Assembly (NCBI RefSeq): GCF_027484545.1
Contig: NZ_JAIXST010000346.1
Location: 1 to 59,420 of the forward strand
DNA from: Runella sp.
Lineage (GTDB): Bacteria > Bacteroidota > Bacteroidia > Cytophagales > Spirosomataceae
DNA length: 59,420 nucleotides
Reading direction: 5' to 3'
How positions within the stretch are numbered: the stretch's first letter is position 1; each line of letters begins with the position of its first letter. A program made the position numbers and the translations under genes. The notes beneath the pieces were generated by a model, which saw only the letters and a list, made by a program, of their open reading frames with translations, ran no database searches and was not told the origin of the DNA. Positions 23,677 to 31,628 of the stretch are shown one piece after another.

Positions 23677-24380
23677 GATTTGAAATTATTTTCCCGAATA
23701 AGCTCGCTTATTTTTTCATCGGCCAGATGCGTCACCAATTCTATCTGTTCATCAAGGGTCATAAAGGAGGTGTCCACCCATATTGCACCTTCGGCTTGCT
23801 TGAGTGGGCTATCGGCACGAGTAGTATCAATGTAGTCTCTCATCCGAATATTTTGAAGAATCTCAGCAAGGTCTAGCATCTCACCTTTGGCCAACAATTC
23901 AATTTGACGGCGTTGTGCCCTGATTTCTGGATCGGCCGTCATAAACACCTTGAGCTCTGCATCGGGAAATACGACGGTGCCAATATCACGCCCGTCCATT
24001 ACCACCCCGCGCGCTTTGCCCATGCGTTGCTGTTGCGCTACCATAGCTCGGCGCACCTCTGATACGGCACTGACTTCACTCACCCAATTGGCAATGTATA
24101 ATTTTCGGATTTCGTCTTCAACATTCAATCCATTCAGGTATGTCTCATTGCGTCCTGTTTCAGGATTACGCCTAAAGTCTATTTTTATATTTTCTAAGGC
24201 TTTGACAATTTCTTTGGGATTGGTGAGTGATACATGATGGGTATAAAAATACAACGTGACAGCCCGATACATGGCTCCTGTGTCAATGTAGGCGTATCCC
24301 AGATAAGACGCCACTCCTTTGGCAGTTGTGCTTTTACCACAACTCGAATAGCCATCTACGGCAATGATAATTTTAGGCAT
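23673..24380 (-). CDS. cmk: Cytidylate kinase
   Basis: 235 aa from the ATG at 24380. The frame is open upstream to 24500, but the family begins right at MPKIIIAVDG and a TATCTTTG box lies just upstream, so the later start is preferred. The P-loop GYSSCGKST is at ~10-18, the CMP-binding IDTGAMYRA at ~31-39, and VVMDGRDIGTVVFPDA is the cmk signature, followed by the lid RRQIELL. It phosphorylates CMP and dCMP with ATP. Length matches the family. Its 3' end overlaps the DAO gene by 4 bp. Confidence 0.95.
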   Translation of the reverse strand: MPKIIIAVDGYSSCGKSTTAKGVASYLGYAYIDTGAMYRAVTLYFYTHHVSLTNPKEIVKALENIKIDFRRNPETGRNETYLNGLNVEDEIRKLYIANWVSEVSAVSEVRRAMVAQQQRMGKARGVVMDGRDIGTVVFPDAELKVFMTADPEIRAQRRQIELLAKGEMLDLAEILQNIRMRDYIDTTRADSPLKQAEGAIWVDTSFMTLDEQIELVTHLADEKISELIRENNFKS

Positions 24381-24402
24381 GAAAGAGATAAAAAATTCGC
24401 TG

Positions 24403-24410
24403 CAAAGATA
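24403..24410 (-). promoter_or_regulatory. -7 box (TATCTTTG) of cmk
   Basis: On the minus strand this reads TATCTTTG, a full match to TAnnTTTG, 23-30 bp upstream of the cmk ATG. A TTG lies at 24426-24428, spacing 15, which is shorter than usual. Confidence 0.4.
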
Positions 24411-24638
24411 ATCAGGAAGGTTTGACAATTTGGTCAGTACATTCAGATTGATGCCTATAAGATTAAAATCTTTTAAATCCTTGTATTTCCCATTCTTCAT
24501 TTCTATATTTACTCTACTTGATGGTACTTTTCCCTATTAACAAGACCGTATAATAAATTTTAGAGGAACGTCCATCATTTAAAAGGTTTTTTGTATTTTC
24601 TTTGAAACGTTATTTACAACTAAAAATCACAATTTACC

Positions 24639-25163
24639 ATGAAAAAAGTTTTTTATTCCTCATTGCTGGCCTTAGCCGCAATCGTATGTTTTCAAACTAA
24701 TTCATTAGCTCAATCCTACCAAAAGGGGGATAAGCTTCTAAATCTTGGTGTTGGTTTAGGTACTTATGGAGCAGGTGGTATTGGCTTAGGCGGTTCATTT
24801 GAATTCGGAATCCACGATGCAATCAGCGTTGGTGTTCTGGGCGGTTACTCAGGCAGAAGCAACTATTTAGGCTCTGGTTCAAATTGGTCGGTACTTACTT
24901 TTGGGGCCAGAGGTTCTTATCACTTTAATGAATTATTGAAATTGGATGATGATAAGATTGACTTATACGCAGGCTTAGGCCTTGGTTACAGAAATATCAG
25001 TTGGGGTTATGCAGGAACTGCTTATAGCAGCTCTTATGGAAGCGGAGTATTACTTCTTGCACACATAGGGGGCAAGTATTATTTCAAACCTAATTTAGGC
25101 GTATTTGCTGAGTTAGGCTCAGGATTTGGTACCCTACAGGCAGGGATTGCTTTCAAATTTTAA
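24639..25163 (+). CDS. Small outer-membrane beta-barrel protein
   Basis: 174 aa, signal peptide to ~25 (...TNSLA-QSYQKGDKLLN). The mature part is a Gly-rich series of alternating strands (GVGLGTYGAGGIGLGGSFEF; AELGSGFGTLQAGIAFKF) ending in Phe, typical of 8-stranded OmpX/OmpW-like barrels in Bacteroidota. It sits in the outer membrane; no specific role can be assigned. It is transcribed alone, divergently from cmk, 82 bp before the TM2 gene. Confidence 0.8.
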   Translation: MKKVFYSSLLALAAIVCFQTNSLAQSYQKGDKLLNLGVGLGTYGAGGIGLGGSFEFGIHDAISVGVLGGYSGRSNYLGSGSNWSVLTFGARGSYHFNELLKLDDDKIDLYAGLGLGYRNISWGYAGTAYSSSYGSGVLLLAHIGGKYYFKPNLGVFAELGSGFGTLQAGIAFKF

Positions 25164-25245
25164 AATTTCTCCAATTCTCATTTGTTGATTACGTCCCAAT
25201 GGTTATTTTTGAGGCGTAATCACAATTAAAACCCGAAAGTAAATT

Positions 25246-25689
25246 ATGAAAAAACTATTTGCACTTGTTTTTTGCTTTGCTGTACTTCTTGTAAGTAAAA
25301 GCCATGCCACTACTGCTGAGTATTTTGTAGATGCTCAAGCGATTGAACAAACCCTCAACGCGGGTGAGCAATTGGATATAGCCAATGTGGAACAGGCAGC
25401 TACGGCATTTGAAAGTTTAATGGGAGAAGGCAAAGATGTTACAAAAATTATGGCAGGTGATAAAAAACCAGTTGTAGCTTTTATCTTGGCTTGGGTTGTA
25501 GGTTTCTTAGGTATTCACCGCGCTTATCTTGGTACTGCTGGTGGGGTTATCGTAGGATATATTCTAACCTGCGGCGGTCTTGGAATCGTAGCTTTGATTG
25601 ACTGGATTGTACTGCTTCTGGAAGTCATCGAAGAGAAAAACTTTGATAAATACGTGGATAACAAGAAGTTCTTTATGTTTGCAAATTAA
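25246..25689 (+). CDS. TM2-domain membrane protein with signal peptide
   Basis: 147 aa. Signal peptide ~1-21, a short Ala/Glu-rich segment, then a TM2 domain (~75-130): two hydrophobic helices joined by FLGIHRAYLGTAGG, matching the TM2 hallmark G-x-H-R-x-Y-x-G, and a second helix with GLGIVALIDWIVLLLE. It is an inner-membrane protein. TM2 proteins lack a known enzymatic role. A terminator follows at 25703-25739. The neighbouring minus-strand operon encodes two proteins with a related helix-G-x-Y-x-G-helix hairpin. Confidence 0.85.
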   Translation: MKKLFALVFCFAVLLVSKSHATTAEYFVDAQAIEQTLNAGEQLDIANVEQAATAFESLMGEGKDVTKIMAGDKKPVVAFILAWVVGFLGIHRAYLGTAGGVIVGYILTCGGLGIVALIDWIVLLLEVIEEKNFDKYVDNKKFFMFAN

Positions 25690-25702
25690 GTCCATTTCTG
25701 GC

Positions 25703-25739
25703 AAAAAAAGAGAGATAATTCCGTTATCTCTCTTTTTTT
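25703..25739. terminator. Bidirectional terminator overlapping the end of a coding sequence
   Basis: A perfect 16-bp stem (25703-25718 with 25724-25739) with a 5-nt loop, flanked by A and T runs. It terminates the TM2 gene. On the other strand it includes the last four codons and stop codon of the convergent gene, which ends at 25724. Confidence 0.9.
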
Positions 25740-26608
25740 TGTTCATTTTCGACCAGTAAAGCCCTTATCTTTTGGCTATTCCGTGCTTTTCGCTTACGAT
25801 TAGTTTCCTCCGCCATCAAAGAAGCCCTTCTGGCTCCTCCAAAATAAAATGTCTGAAATAAACCTGCGCCCGAAAAAAAACTAATAAGATAATATTTGTT
25901 CAAAACATGGTATACGCCAAAACCCAAGGACAATGCCTGTAACCCCGCCGATACTAACCCTTCTTTTGGGTACCCTGCATAGATTTGCCCCAATCCAGGC
26001 ATCAGAAAAGACAGCAATTGCGCTTTATCGGGGTTCTTAGGCTTTTTTTTCAGGAAATCATATAACTTATCAACTTGAATAGTTAATCGATTACGGCTCA
26101 CATATCGGGCAAATATCACTTTTGATTCTGTCCACCGCTCCAGTTCGTTGAGCGTTAAAATTTCCAATACATCCAACGAGGCAGTCAAAGTAGTATCGCG
26201 TGTATAAAAACGGGTTTGTTGAATTTGTCCGTAGGCTTCATTGTATCGTTGGCTCAAATATCCACACAGTGCCCCCTCATACCTTAATTTGAATTGAAGG
26301 GTATCATTGGGTTCATTCAAATCAAATCGCTGCGCCGTTTGCCAAGCATCCTCGAAAGTCCGTAAAGCTTTTTGACACTGAATTTTTTGATTTAGTAACG
26401 TATTTGTTAATAACCTGAAATTTTCTGAAATTACTGTATCCACTTGCTGATTTTGGTCAAACAATGCTTTTTCGTAATAGACCGCAGCTAAAGCGTATTC
26501 ATGCCCTTTCATCAGGCTATCAGCCATTTGTCGAGCCTGTGTCCTACTTTCATTACTGATTAAAAACAGTACGGATAGGAATTTGCATATTAAACAGAAT
26601 CTGTTCAT
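25724..26608 (-). CDS. TPR-like protein with C-terminal PGxGQIYxG membrane hairpin (paralogue 2)
   Basis: 294 aa. A hydrophobic leader (~1-20) is followed by helical TPR-like repeats (~25-175), then membrane helices starting at SFLMPGLGQIYAGYPKEG (~200-218), and a basic C-terminal tail. The motif PGLGQIYAG recalls TM2/DUF5683-type hairpins. It overlaps the preceding gene by 56 bp and shares its layout, so the two are probably ancient duplicates acting together in the envelope. No enzyme motif is seen. It is the last gene of the LolA-like/YidD operon. Confidence 0.7.
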   Translation of the reverse strand: MNRFCLICKFLSVLFLISNESRTQARQMADSLMKGHEYALAAVYYEKALFDQNQQVDTVISENFRLLTNTLLNQKIQCQKALRTFEDAWQTAQRFDLNEPNDTLQFKLRYEGALCGYLSQRYNEAYGQIQQTRFYTRDTTLTASLDVLEILTLNELERWTESKVIFARYVSRNRLTIQVDKLYDFLKKKPKNPDKAQLLSFLMPGLGQIYAGYPKEGLVSAGLQALSLGFGVYHVLNKYYLISFFSGAGLFQTFYFGGARRASLMAEETNRKRKARNSQKIRALLVENEQKKER

Positions 26609-27410
26609 TGACTTTATCTTTGAATTCTTGCTTACGTATATGTACTGTCAGCGTACTTCCCCAAATATTTCCTACATAAAAAAACGTAAATAAACCACTG
26701 TACAATAGAAATCGGGGGCTTTTCCAGCCATCTCGGCGATACGCTTCGTAGGTTTGCAATCCCAATGCTAAGTTTTGAATAAAAGTAATTAAGCCTTGTC
26801 CCGTTTTACCGGCATAAATTTTTCCACTTCCGGGCACAATGGCAGACATTAAACCCGCCAATAGCGGGGATTTATGCTTATGCTGTTGAATCAAGCGGTA
26901 ATTTTCTCCCAACTTTTCTTCTTCCTGACTAAAAGCGAAATACTTTCCATTGAACTGTTGGCGATAGGAAACAAATTTGAGTGTATCACGCTCAAGCAAA
27001 GCGACTCCTGCCAGTTGAAAGTTTCGGAGTGCTGTCAGTAAAGAATCAGAAGTTGAAAGCTGGGATAGAACTTGGTCTGCCTTTTGGTAGCGTTTCTGAA
27101 AAGTGTGCCCAATTCCTTCTAAAAATTTTGATTTAATGTAGTTCGGATGGTGGATAGGCACCTGTTCAAAATAATGTAGGGCCGAATCCAATTTCAATTG
27201 ATTATAAAATGCCAAACCGCGATAATAAGGAAATGTTTGGCGATGCTGCGTCCAGTGAAGAACGTCGTTATAGTACTTTTTCTCTAATAAATATTCTATA
27301 AAGAGAGAATCTGAAGAAAGTGCCTGCTGGGCGAAAAGAGGATTAGAAAAGAGTAGAAAGAAAGAAACACGCTTGCAATAGGACAAAAACAGCCTTATAA
27401 CTTTTCTCAT
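26553..27410 (-). CDS. TPR-like protein with C-terminal PGxGKIYxG membrane hairpin (paralogue 1)
   Basis: 285 aa. Signal or anchor helix ~1-27 (ends ...PLFA-QQA), a helical TPR-like middle (ALHYFEQVPIHHPNYIKSKF), then GLMSAIVPGSGKIYAGKTGQ and two hydrophobic helices. Its architecture matches the next gene. It starts in a 4-bp ATGA overlap with yidD and its 3' end overlaps the second paralogue by 56 bp. Function unknown. The constant linkage to an exported YidD suggests a role in inner-membrane or periplasmic protein handling, which is inference only. Confidence 0.7.
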   Translation of the reverse strand: MRKVIRLFLSYCKRVSFFLLFSNPLFAQQALSSDSLFIEYLLEKKYYNDVLHWTQHRQTFPYYRGLAFYNQLKLDSALHYFEQVPIHHPNYIKSKFLEGIGHTFQKRYQKADQVLSQLSTSDSLLTALRNFQLAGVALLERDTLKFVSYRQQFNGKYFAFSQEEEKLGENYRLIQQHKHKSPLLAGLMSAIVPGSGKIYAGKTGQGLITFIQNLALGLQTYEAYRRDGWKSPRFLLYSGLFTFFYVGNIWGSTLTVHIRKQEFKDKVNEQILFNMQIPIRTVFNQ

Positions 27411-27871
27411 TGCACCTCCTTTGTTTTTACCCGATACATCGTTGGTACATCCACTACCCTACCCGTTTGTGGATTGATACGCAACAGTTCAATACTTGTT
27501 GCGGCTACTCGATTACAGCGAGCAAGTCGGTCAGCGGTGAGAGCAATACCTTTAACAATTCCAAATTCCTGAATCGCAGCCCGACTGAAACGCGAACAAG
27601 ACAACTCATATAAACAAGCTGCAGAAATTTGTGGTGAAATCACTTTCTGATAACCCGTTAAAGCACCATTCAACAACCAATACGCAGGATTGAAACGCAG
27701 AAAAGGGGTAGGTTTAGACTTTTTGGTTTGTCCAAATGTAACCGTTGGGGCAGAGCCTGACTCTGCCAGCAGTTCTAAATCCGTAACTTGTGACCATATA
27801 TTTCCTGAAGTCAAGAAAAAACAGACGGATATAAAAAACAAAAGCACCTTCTTCATTTCTTTTTGCCTCAT
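27407..27871 (-). CDS. YidD-family protein with an N-terminal signal peptide
   Basis: 154 aa. Residues 1-27 form a Sec signal (KKVLLFFISVCFFLTSGNIWS-Q). Residues ~64-130 match YidD: NGALTGYQKVISPQI, then CLYELSCSRFSRAAIQEFG and KGIALTADRLARCNR, keeping the three family cysteines (86, 92, 119). Classical YidD is a ~85-aa cytoplasmic-side peripheral protein encoded beside yidC and assists membrane insertion. This one is exported, nearly twice as long and far from any yidC. It is ATGA-coupled to both flanking genes. The domain call is firm; a periplasmic function is inferred. Confidence 0.85.
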   Translation of the reverse strand: MRQKEMKKVLLFFISVCFFLTSGNIWSQVTDLELLAESGSAPTVTFGQTKKSKPTPFLRFNPAYWLLNGALTGYQKVISPQISAACLYELSCSRFSRAAIQEFGIVKGIALTADRLARCNRVAATSIELLRINPQTGRVVDVPTMYRVKTKEVQ

Positions 27872-28566
27872 TTTATGATTTTAGCATTCGCCGGAATTGA
27901 AAATTCTAACAAATTCGAGGTAACTTGTTCATTCACCTTTAAGGCTCCATAGGCTGTTTTGGTAACAATCGAATCTCGAGCTGTCAAATAGTCAATTTGT
28001 GTAATTGTCTGTGGAAAATCTACGCTTCCCAGTTTAGTATAATCATAATAAAACACCTTCTTAATAGTGCGCTCTGACGGATCAACATACTTCATAAAAA
28101 TTGGGTTCTGCCCTTTATGAACGAGTTCTACGCGTTTGATATTTTTAGCCAACGGAGTTGGGGATTTCCAAATTGTAATCATCACCCCATTTTCAAACTT
28201 AGTTTCTCCCAAACTAAAACCCATACTTGACAGTCCCAAATCAGCTTTTCTATTGTGTAAAAAGAAGAAGAATTGCGTTGTTTCGGTACTATAAGTAGCA
28301 TTTTGTTGTTGCAAAACGGTATTTTTGGTTGGATCATAGACTTTTAGTTCCCCATTCGAATTATTAAAAACATACAATTCAGAAGGCTTGGGAAACAGCG
28401 TTATCATGCGGCCTGATGTGGCATAACATAATTCAGCATGGGTATTTGTAGTTTTTCCTTTGTGTGCAGTACGCATGGTCATGGTTGCACTCACTTTTCG
28501 TACATTTTGGTTATATGCCTTTGAAAAGACTAAAAATAAAAAGATAATTTTCCAATAATTCATCAC
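27868..28566 (-). CDS. LolA-like periplasmic protein
   Basis: 232 aa with a signal peptide to ~19 (...SKAYN-QNVRKVSATM). The mature part is a single domain of antiparallel strands: early SATMTMRTAHKGKT and YATSGRMITLFPKPSELYVF, then VYDPTKNTVLQQQNATYS and late TKLGSVDFPQTITQIDYL. This recalls the half-barrel of LolA/LolB-type lipoprotein carriers, here as a divergent Bacteroidota member. It is the first gene of the four-gene operon and overlaps yidD by 4 bp (ATGA). Binding of a lipid or lipoprotein is inferred from the fold guess, not shown. Confidence 0.55.
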   Translation of the reverse strand: MMNYWKIIFLFLVFSKAYNQNVRKVSATMTMRTAHKGKTTNTHAELCYATSGRMITLFPKPSELYVFNNSNGELKVYDPTKNTVLQQQNATYSTETTQFFFFLHNRKADLGLSSMGFSLGETKFENGVMITIWKSPTPLAKNIKRVELVHKGQNPIFMKYVDPSERTIKKVFYYDYTKLGSVDFPQTITQIDYLTARDSIVTKTAYGALKVNEQVTSNLLEFSIPANAKIIK

Positions 28567-28702
28567 AATACTTTTTTCTCAAAAAACATTGGCAAAATAC
28601 AGCCTTTCGGGGAGATACAAAAATGGAATTCCTGAATAGGTAATTTAGCTCTTTTGGTATTATACAAAAAAGACGGTATTTTAGTCAAAAAATCACGCCA
28701 AA

Positions 28703-29263
28703 ATGAGAGTTATTAGCACCGAACGTTGGACTTACGACGACATGAAGGCCAAACTCCCCGCCGAATCTCGGTATGAGTTAAGAAATTTTAGCCTAATTGA
28801 TATGCCTTCTCCAAAAAGAATTCACCAGCGGATTACAGGATTTGTTTACCGTAAACTATTCAATTTAATCAATCTCAGTCAACTCGGTGAAGTATTTGTT
28901 TCTCCGTTTGATGTCGTTTTAGACAAGGGTAACGTGTGCCAACCTGATGTTTTCTTTTTGTCGAAGGAGAAAAGAAGCCTTTCGACCGAAGAAGGTATTT
29001 TTGGCGCACTGGATTTAACCGTGGAGGTAGTATCAAAAGGCTCGGTCGTACGAGATTATGTGGAAAAGAAAAATGACTATGAGCAATTTGGGGTAAACGA
29101 ATATTGGATTATTGACCCTTTAAACGAAACAATCATTGTTTATGCACTCATAAACGACAAATATGTTGTTTTCTCAGCAGTCGAAGAATCCGGAACGGCT
29201 CATTCTAAGTTAGTAGAAGGATTTGAATTGACTTTTGAGGAAGTTTTTAAAGCTGAAGCATAA
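28703..29263 (+). CDS. Uma2-family PD-(D/E)xK nuclease-like protein
   Basis: 186 aa. Features of the Uma2/DUF820 family: N-terminal W-T-Y-D-D-M helix, YELRNFSLIDMPSPKRIHQR, the catalytic Asp-Val pair in VCQPDVFFLSKE (~90-101), and LTVEVVSKGSVVRDYVEKKN (~113-132) giving the E-x-x-S...K core, followed by YEQFGVNEYWIIDP. The family has a restriction-endonuclease-like fold, but its biological role is not settled. It is monocistronic and convergent with prmC (3-bp gap). A second, divergent family member is at 58770-59354. Confidence 0.88.
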   Translation: MRVISTERWTYDDMKAKLPAESRYELRNFSLIDMPSPKRIHQRITGFVYRKLFNLINLSQLGEVFVSPFDVVLDKGNVCQPDVFFLSKEKRSLSTEEGIFGALDLTVEVVSKGSVVRDYVEKKNDYEQFGVNEYWIIDPLNETIIVYALINDKYVVFSAVEESGTAHSKLVEGFELTFEEVFKAEA

Positions 29264-29266
29264 TTT

Positions 29267-30130
29267 CTACACCTCCTCTACCGAAAGCCTTGCTTTCACG
29301 ATACGGTCTTTTCCATACATATCCTGAATAACTTCTACTTTTCTAAAGCCCTTTTCTACAAAAAGTTTTTGGGTCGCCGCCCCGAAATGCTCATTGATTT
29401 CAACGTAACAAGCCCCTGTACTTTTAAGGTGTTTGAGACAGAAATCAGCAATGGCACGGTAAAACAAAAGTGGATCTGCATCTTCCACAAACAGAGCTAA
29501 ATGAGGTTCAAATCGAAGTACATTTGGCTCCATACTAATTTGTTCTGAATATGTGACGTAAGGAGGGTTGCTTACTACACAATCAAATTGACCTTCAAAG
29601 GTATCTTCTTTGAGAATATCATATTTCTCAAACTTAACTTCCGAAAGCAGTCTGTGTGCATTTTCCTGCGCAACGGCCAAAGCATCGTCTGATACATCCC
29701 ACCCCCACACTTTCGCAAAAGACATAAAACGATCCAACGCTATAGCAATACATCCACTTCCAGTACCGATATCCACAATTTTGACAGGGTCTTCGTCCCA
29801 ATAACAGTCTTTGACCACTAAACGCACTAATTCTTCGGTTTCAGGACGAGGAATTAAAACAGAAGGAGATACTTTAAATTCTAAATTGCAGAAGTAGGTA
29901 GACCCTATAATGTGTTGTACAGGCTCACTTTGGTTGAGTCTTGCAATGATAATGTCCCAATCGGGCTGAGAAGCATTGGACGGAATAGGCTTATCAACAA
30001 GCACGTCCACATTACGTAGTCTCAGGTAATGTTCCAACAACATAAAGGCCATTGCCCGAGCTTCTTTGTGGGAATAGGCAGTTACATTTCGGACAATATA
30101 ATCAAAAAGAGGTTTTGTAGAGGAATACAT
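29267..30130 (-). CDS. prmC: Peptide chain release factor N5-glutamine methyltransferase
   Basis: 287 aa. N-terminal helical substrate-binding part (~1-85), then a class I SAM methyltransferase: VDIGTGSGCIAIAL (SAM motif I, ~117-130) and the N5-glutamine signature NPPYVTYSE (~187-195). SVLIPRPETEELV is the conserved HemK/PrmC linker. It methylates the GGQ glutamine of RF1 and RF2. It is at the downstream end of the minus-strand respiratory cluster, separated by a 106-bp gap with a GC-rich patch, and may be read through from it. Confidence 0.95.
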   Translation of the reverse strand: MYSSTKPLFDYIVRNVTAYSHKEARAMAFMLLEHYLRLRNVDVLVDKPIPSNASQPDWDIIIARLNQSEPVQHIIGSTYFCNLEFKVSPSVLIPRPETEELVRLVVKDCYWDEDPVKIVDIGTGSGCIAIALDRFMSFAKVWGWDVSDDALAVAQENAHRLLSEVKFEKYDILKEDTFEGQFDCVVSNPPYVTYSEQISMEPNVLRFEPHLALFVEDADPLLFYRAIADFCLKHLKSTGACYVEINEHFGAATQKLFVEKGFRKVEVIQDMYGKDRIVKARLSVEEV

Positions 30131-30144
30131 GTGAGTTTACAGTT

Positions 30145-30178
30145 GCGGGGCGCCCCGTGGCGACCGTGCCCGTGCGGC
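30145..30178. repeat. GC-rich patch of foreign composition
   Basis: 30 of 34 bases are G or C in otherwise A+T-rich intergenic DNA. It contains the self-palindrome GGGGCGCCCC (30147-30156). It is bounded by TTTACAGTTG on one side and CAACAGTTTG on the other. It could be a small interspersed element; copies elsewhere in the genome would be needed to confirm that. Confidence 0.4.
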
Positions 30179-30236
30179 AGTCCAAAGTCAACAGTTTGTA
30201 ATCTGCTAACCTGAAATTGGTGTAAATATTAACTAC

Positions 30237-30518
30237 TTATTGGCGCAAAGCATCTCGCACACGTGCTTGAACAGCCAATCGCTGTGCCAATGCTTTTTTA
30301 CTGTTACGATACCAAAGATAAGCAATCACCCCTACAATCAAGTAAGGAAACGCAAAGAGGTAGGCAATTCCTGCATTAATTCCATTTCCAATAACATTGC
30401 GTCCGGTGCTCATATTAGTTTCAACGGCACCTTTGCACATAGCACATTGCGCCAATGACAGTTGGCAACTAAAAAAAAAAAAAAAAAGAGCAAAGAAGAC
30501 TATTCTAAGATTTTTCAT
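30237..30518 (-). CDS. Small membrane protein with CAMCKGA motif, end of the cta operon
   Basis: 93 aa. Signal-like helix ~1-23 containing five Phe codons from a T17 tract, then QCAMCKGAVETNM, a short Gly/Asn stretch, one transmembrane helix (~46-68) and a basic tail. The CxxC pair (CAMC) next to the membrane suggests metal binding or redox activity. The protein is known to me only as a conserved Bacteroidota neighbour of cytochrome oxidase genes. It follows the DUF420 gene by 37 bp and may help oxidase assembly. The homopolymer makes this gene prone to frameshift. Confidence 0.7.
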   Translation of the reverse strand: MKNLRIVFFALFFFFFSCQLSLAQCAMCKGAVETNMSTGRNVIGNGINAGIAYLFAFPYLIVGVIAYLWYRNSKKALAQRLAVQARVRDALRQ

Positions 30519-30555
30519 TATTCTGATTCATTAATGAACAATAATCACCCGTTGA

Positions 30556-31098
30556 CTAATTGTAATACGGGGCAATCATCAAATAAACAATCACTCCCGT
30601 GATACTGACATACAGCCAAATAGGAAGCGCCCATTTAACCACTTTTTTATGAAGTTCTATCTGATTGCTGACTGCAAAATAGATAGCCCTTAACACAAAC
30701 CATACCACTCCTATTGAAAGTGTAATATGCGAAACTAACAAAAAATAATATATGGGACGAATTAACCCTTCACCTCCAAACGGAGTTGACTCATTCGAAA
30801 GGTGATATAAAACATAACTCACTAAAAAAATAGCGCCTAACGTAAAGGAAATCGTCATCATCAAGCGATGTGCAGCAATATTTTTTTGTTTAATGAAGTA
30901 GAACCCAGCCAATAACGATACTGCTGTGAGCGAATTTAACAAGCCATTTACATGCGGCAGTGCTTTTGTCCACTCTCCTAATTCAACTTTGGGAATACGC
31001 GGATTAAGTAAAATAGCTACAACCACAGGGATTGCCACTGCAACAATGTTGATTAATTGGTTATACTTTTTGCTTTTTGGTAAAGTAAGTGTGTCCAT
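30556..31098 (-). CDS. DUF420 membrane protein, oxidase-associated
   Basis: 180 aa, about five transmembrane helices. The family's conserved features are visible: LPHVNGLLNSLTAVSLLAGF with an early His-Asn, KQKNIAAHRLMM, YVLYHLSNESTPFGG and LLVSHITLSIGV, i.e. a set of membrane-embedded histidines. DUF420 genes lie in heme-copper oxidase operons. The family includes proteins needed for cytochrome oxidase maturation in Firmicutes (CtaM-like), so an assembly role is likely. It starts 1 bp after the SCO-like gene's stop. Confidence 0.88.
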   Translation of the reverse strand: MDTLTLPKSKKYNQLINIVAVAIPVVVAILLNPRIPKVELGEWTKALPHVNGLLNSLTAVSLLAGFYFIKQKNIAAHRLMMTISFTLGAIFLVSYVLYHLSNESTPFGGEGLIRPIYYFLLVSHITLSIGVVWFVLRAIYFAVSNQIELHKKVVKWALPIWLYVSITGVIVYLMIAPYYN

Positions 31099-31099
31099 T

Positions 31100-31624
31100 T
31101 TATTTCTGTTCCTTTTTGTAAATATCCAACAGTATCTTCACTTCAGCAGACAAACGATCTACCTCTTCTGGGTTCGTTCCATCATAAAAGCCTCTGATAT
31201 AGCCTTTCTTATCTAATAGAACAAACTGCTCGTTATAAGGAATGGTTTCGAGAGATTTTTCTTTTTTTAATAGAGACACCCTGTATTTTTGAGTGGCCTC
31301 TTTTTCTCCCTCATTTCCATCAATATTTACTAATAAAACATCATCAGAAGCCAACTTTTCCACTCTTGAATATTGCTGTATCAGTTGCTTAGAGTCACTT
31401 TTGGCAAAAAAGCTGACAATTTTAATTTGACCTCTATCGGTACTTGGAACCCGGTAAAATAGAGTATCCTTCCCATTCATGGCTATTTTTCCCGAAGAAT
31501 CCGTAAGAGGTACCAAATAAGGAATTTGGAAATGGTTTTCGGCAAAACCGTGTAACAGTAAAATAACTAAAGCCGGTAATACCAACACCAAAGTCAGCAT
31601 TCCGGCTTTTATGTACTTTTGCAT
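31100..31624 (-). CDS. SCO1/SenC-like protein lacking the copper-binding cysteines
   Basis: 174 aa, one N-terminal transmembrane helix (~8-28) and a thioredoxin-like domain. The SCO-type C-terminal motif FVLLDKKGYIRGFYDGT is clear. However, the CxxxC site that should follow the central strand is replaced (IVSFFAKSDSKQL), and no cysteine remains in the whole protein. Canonical SCO proteins deliver copper to the CuA site of subunit II. This one cannot bind copper by the usual ligands and may instead be a scaffold. It lies between the subunit IV and DUF420 genes. Confidence 0.75.
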   Translation of the reverse strand: MQKYIKAGMLTLVLVLPALVILLLHGFAENHFQIPYLVPLTDSSGKIAMNGKDTLFYRVPSTDRGQIKIVSFFAKSDSKQLIQQYSRVEKLASDDVLLVNIDGNEGEKEATQKYRVSLLKKEKSLETIPYNEQFVLLDKKGYIRGFYDGTNPEEVDRLSAEVKILLDIYKKEQK

Positions 31625-31628
31625 AATG

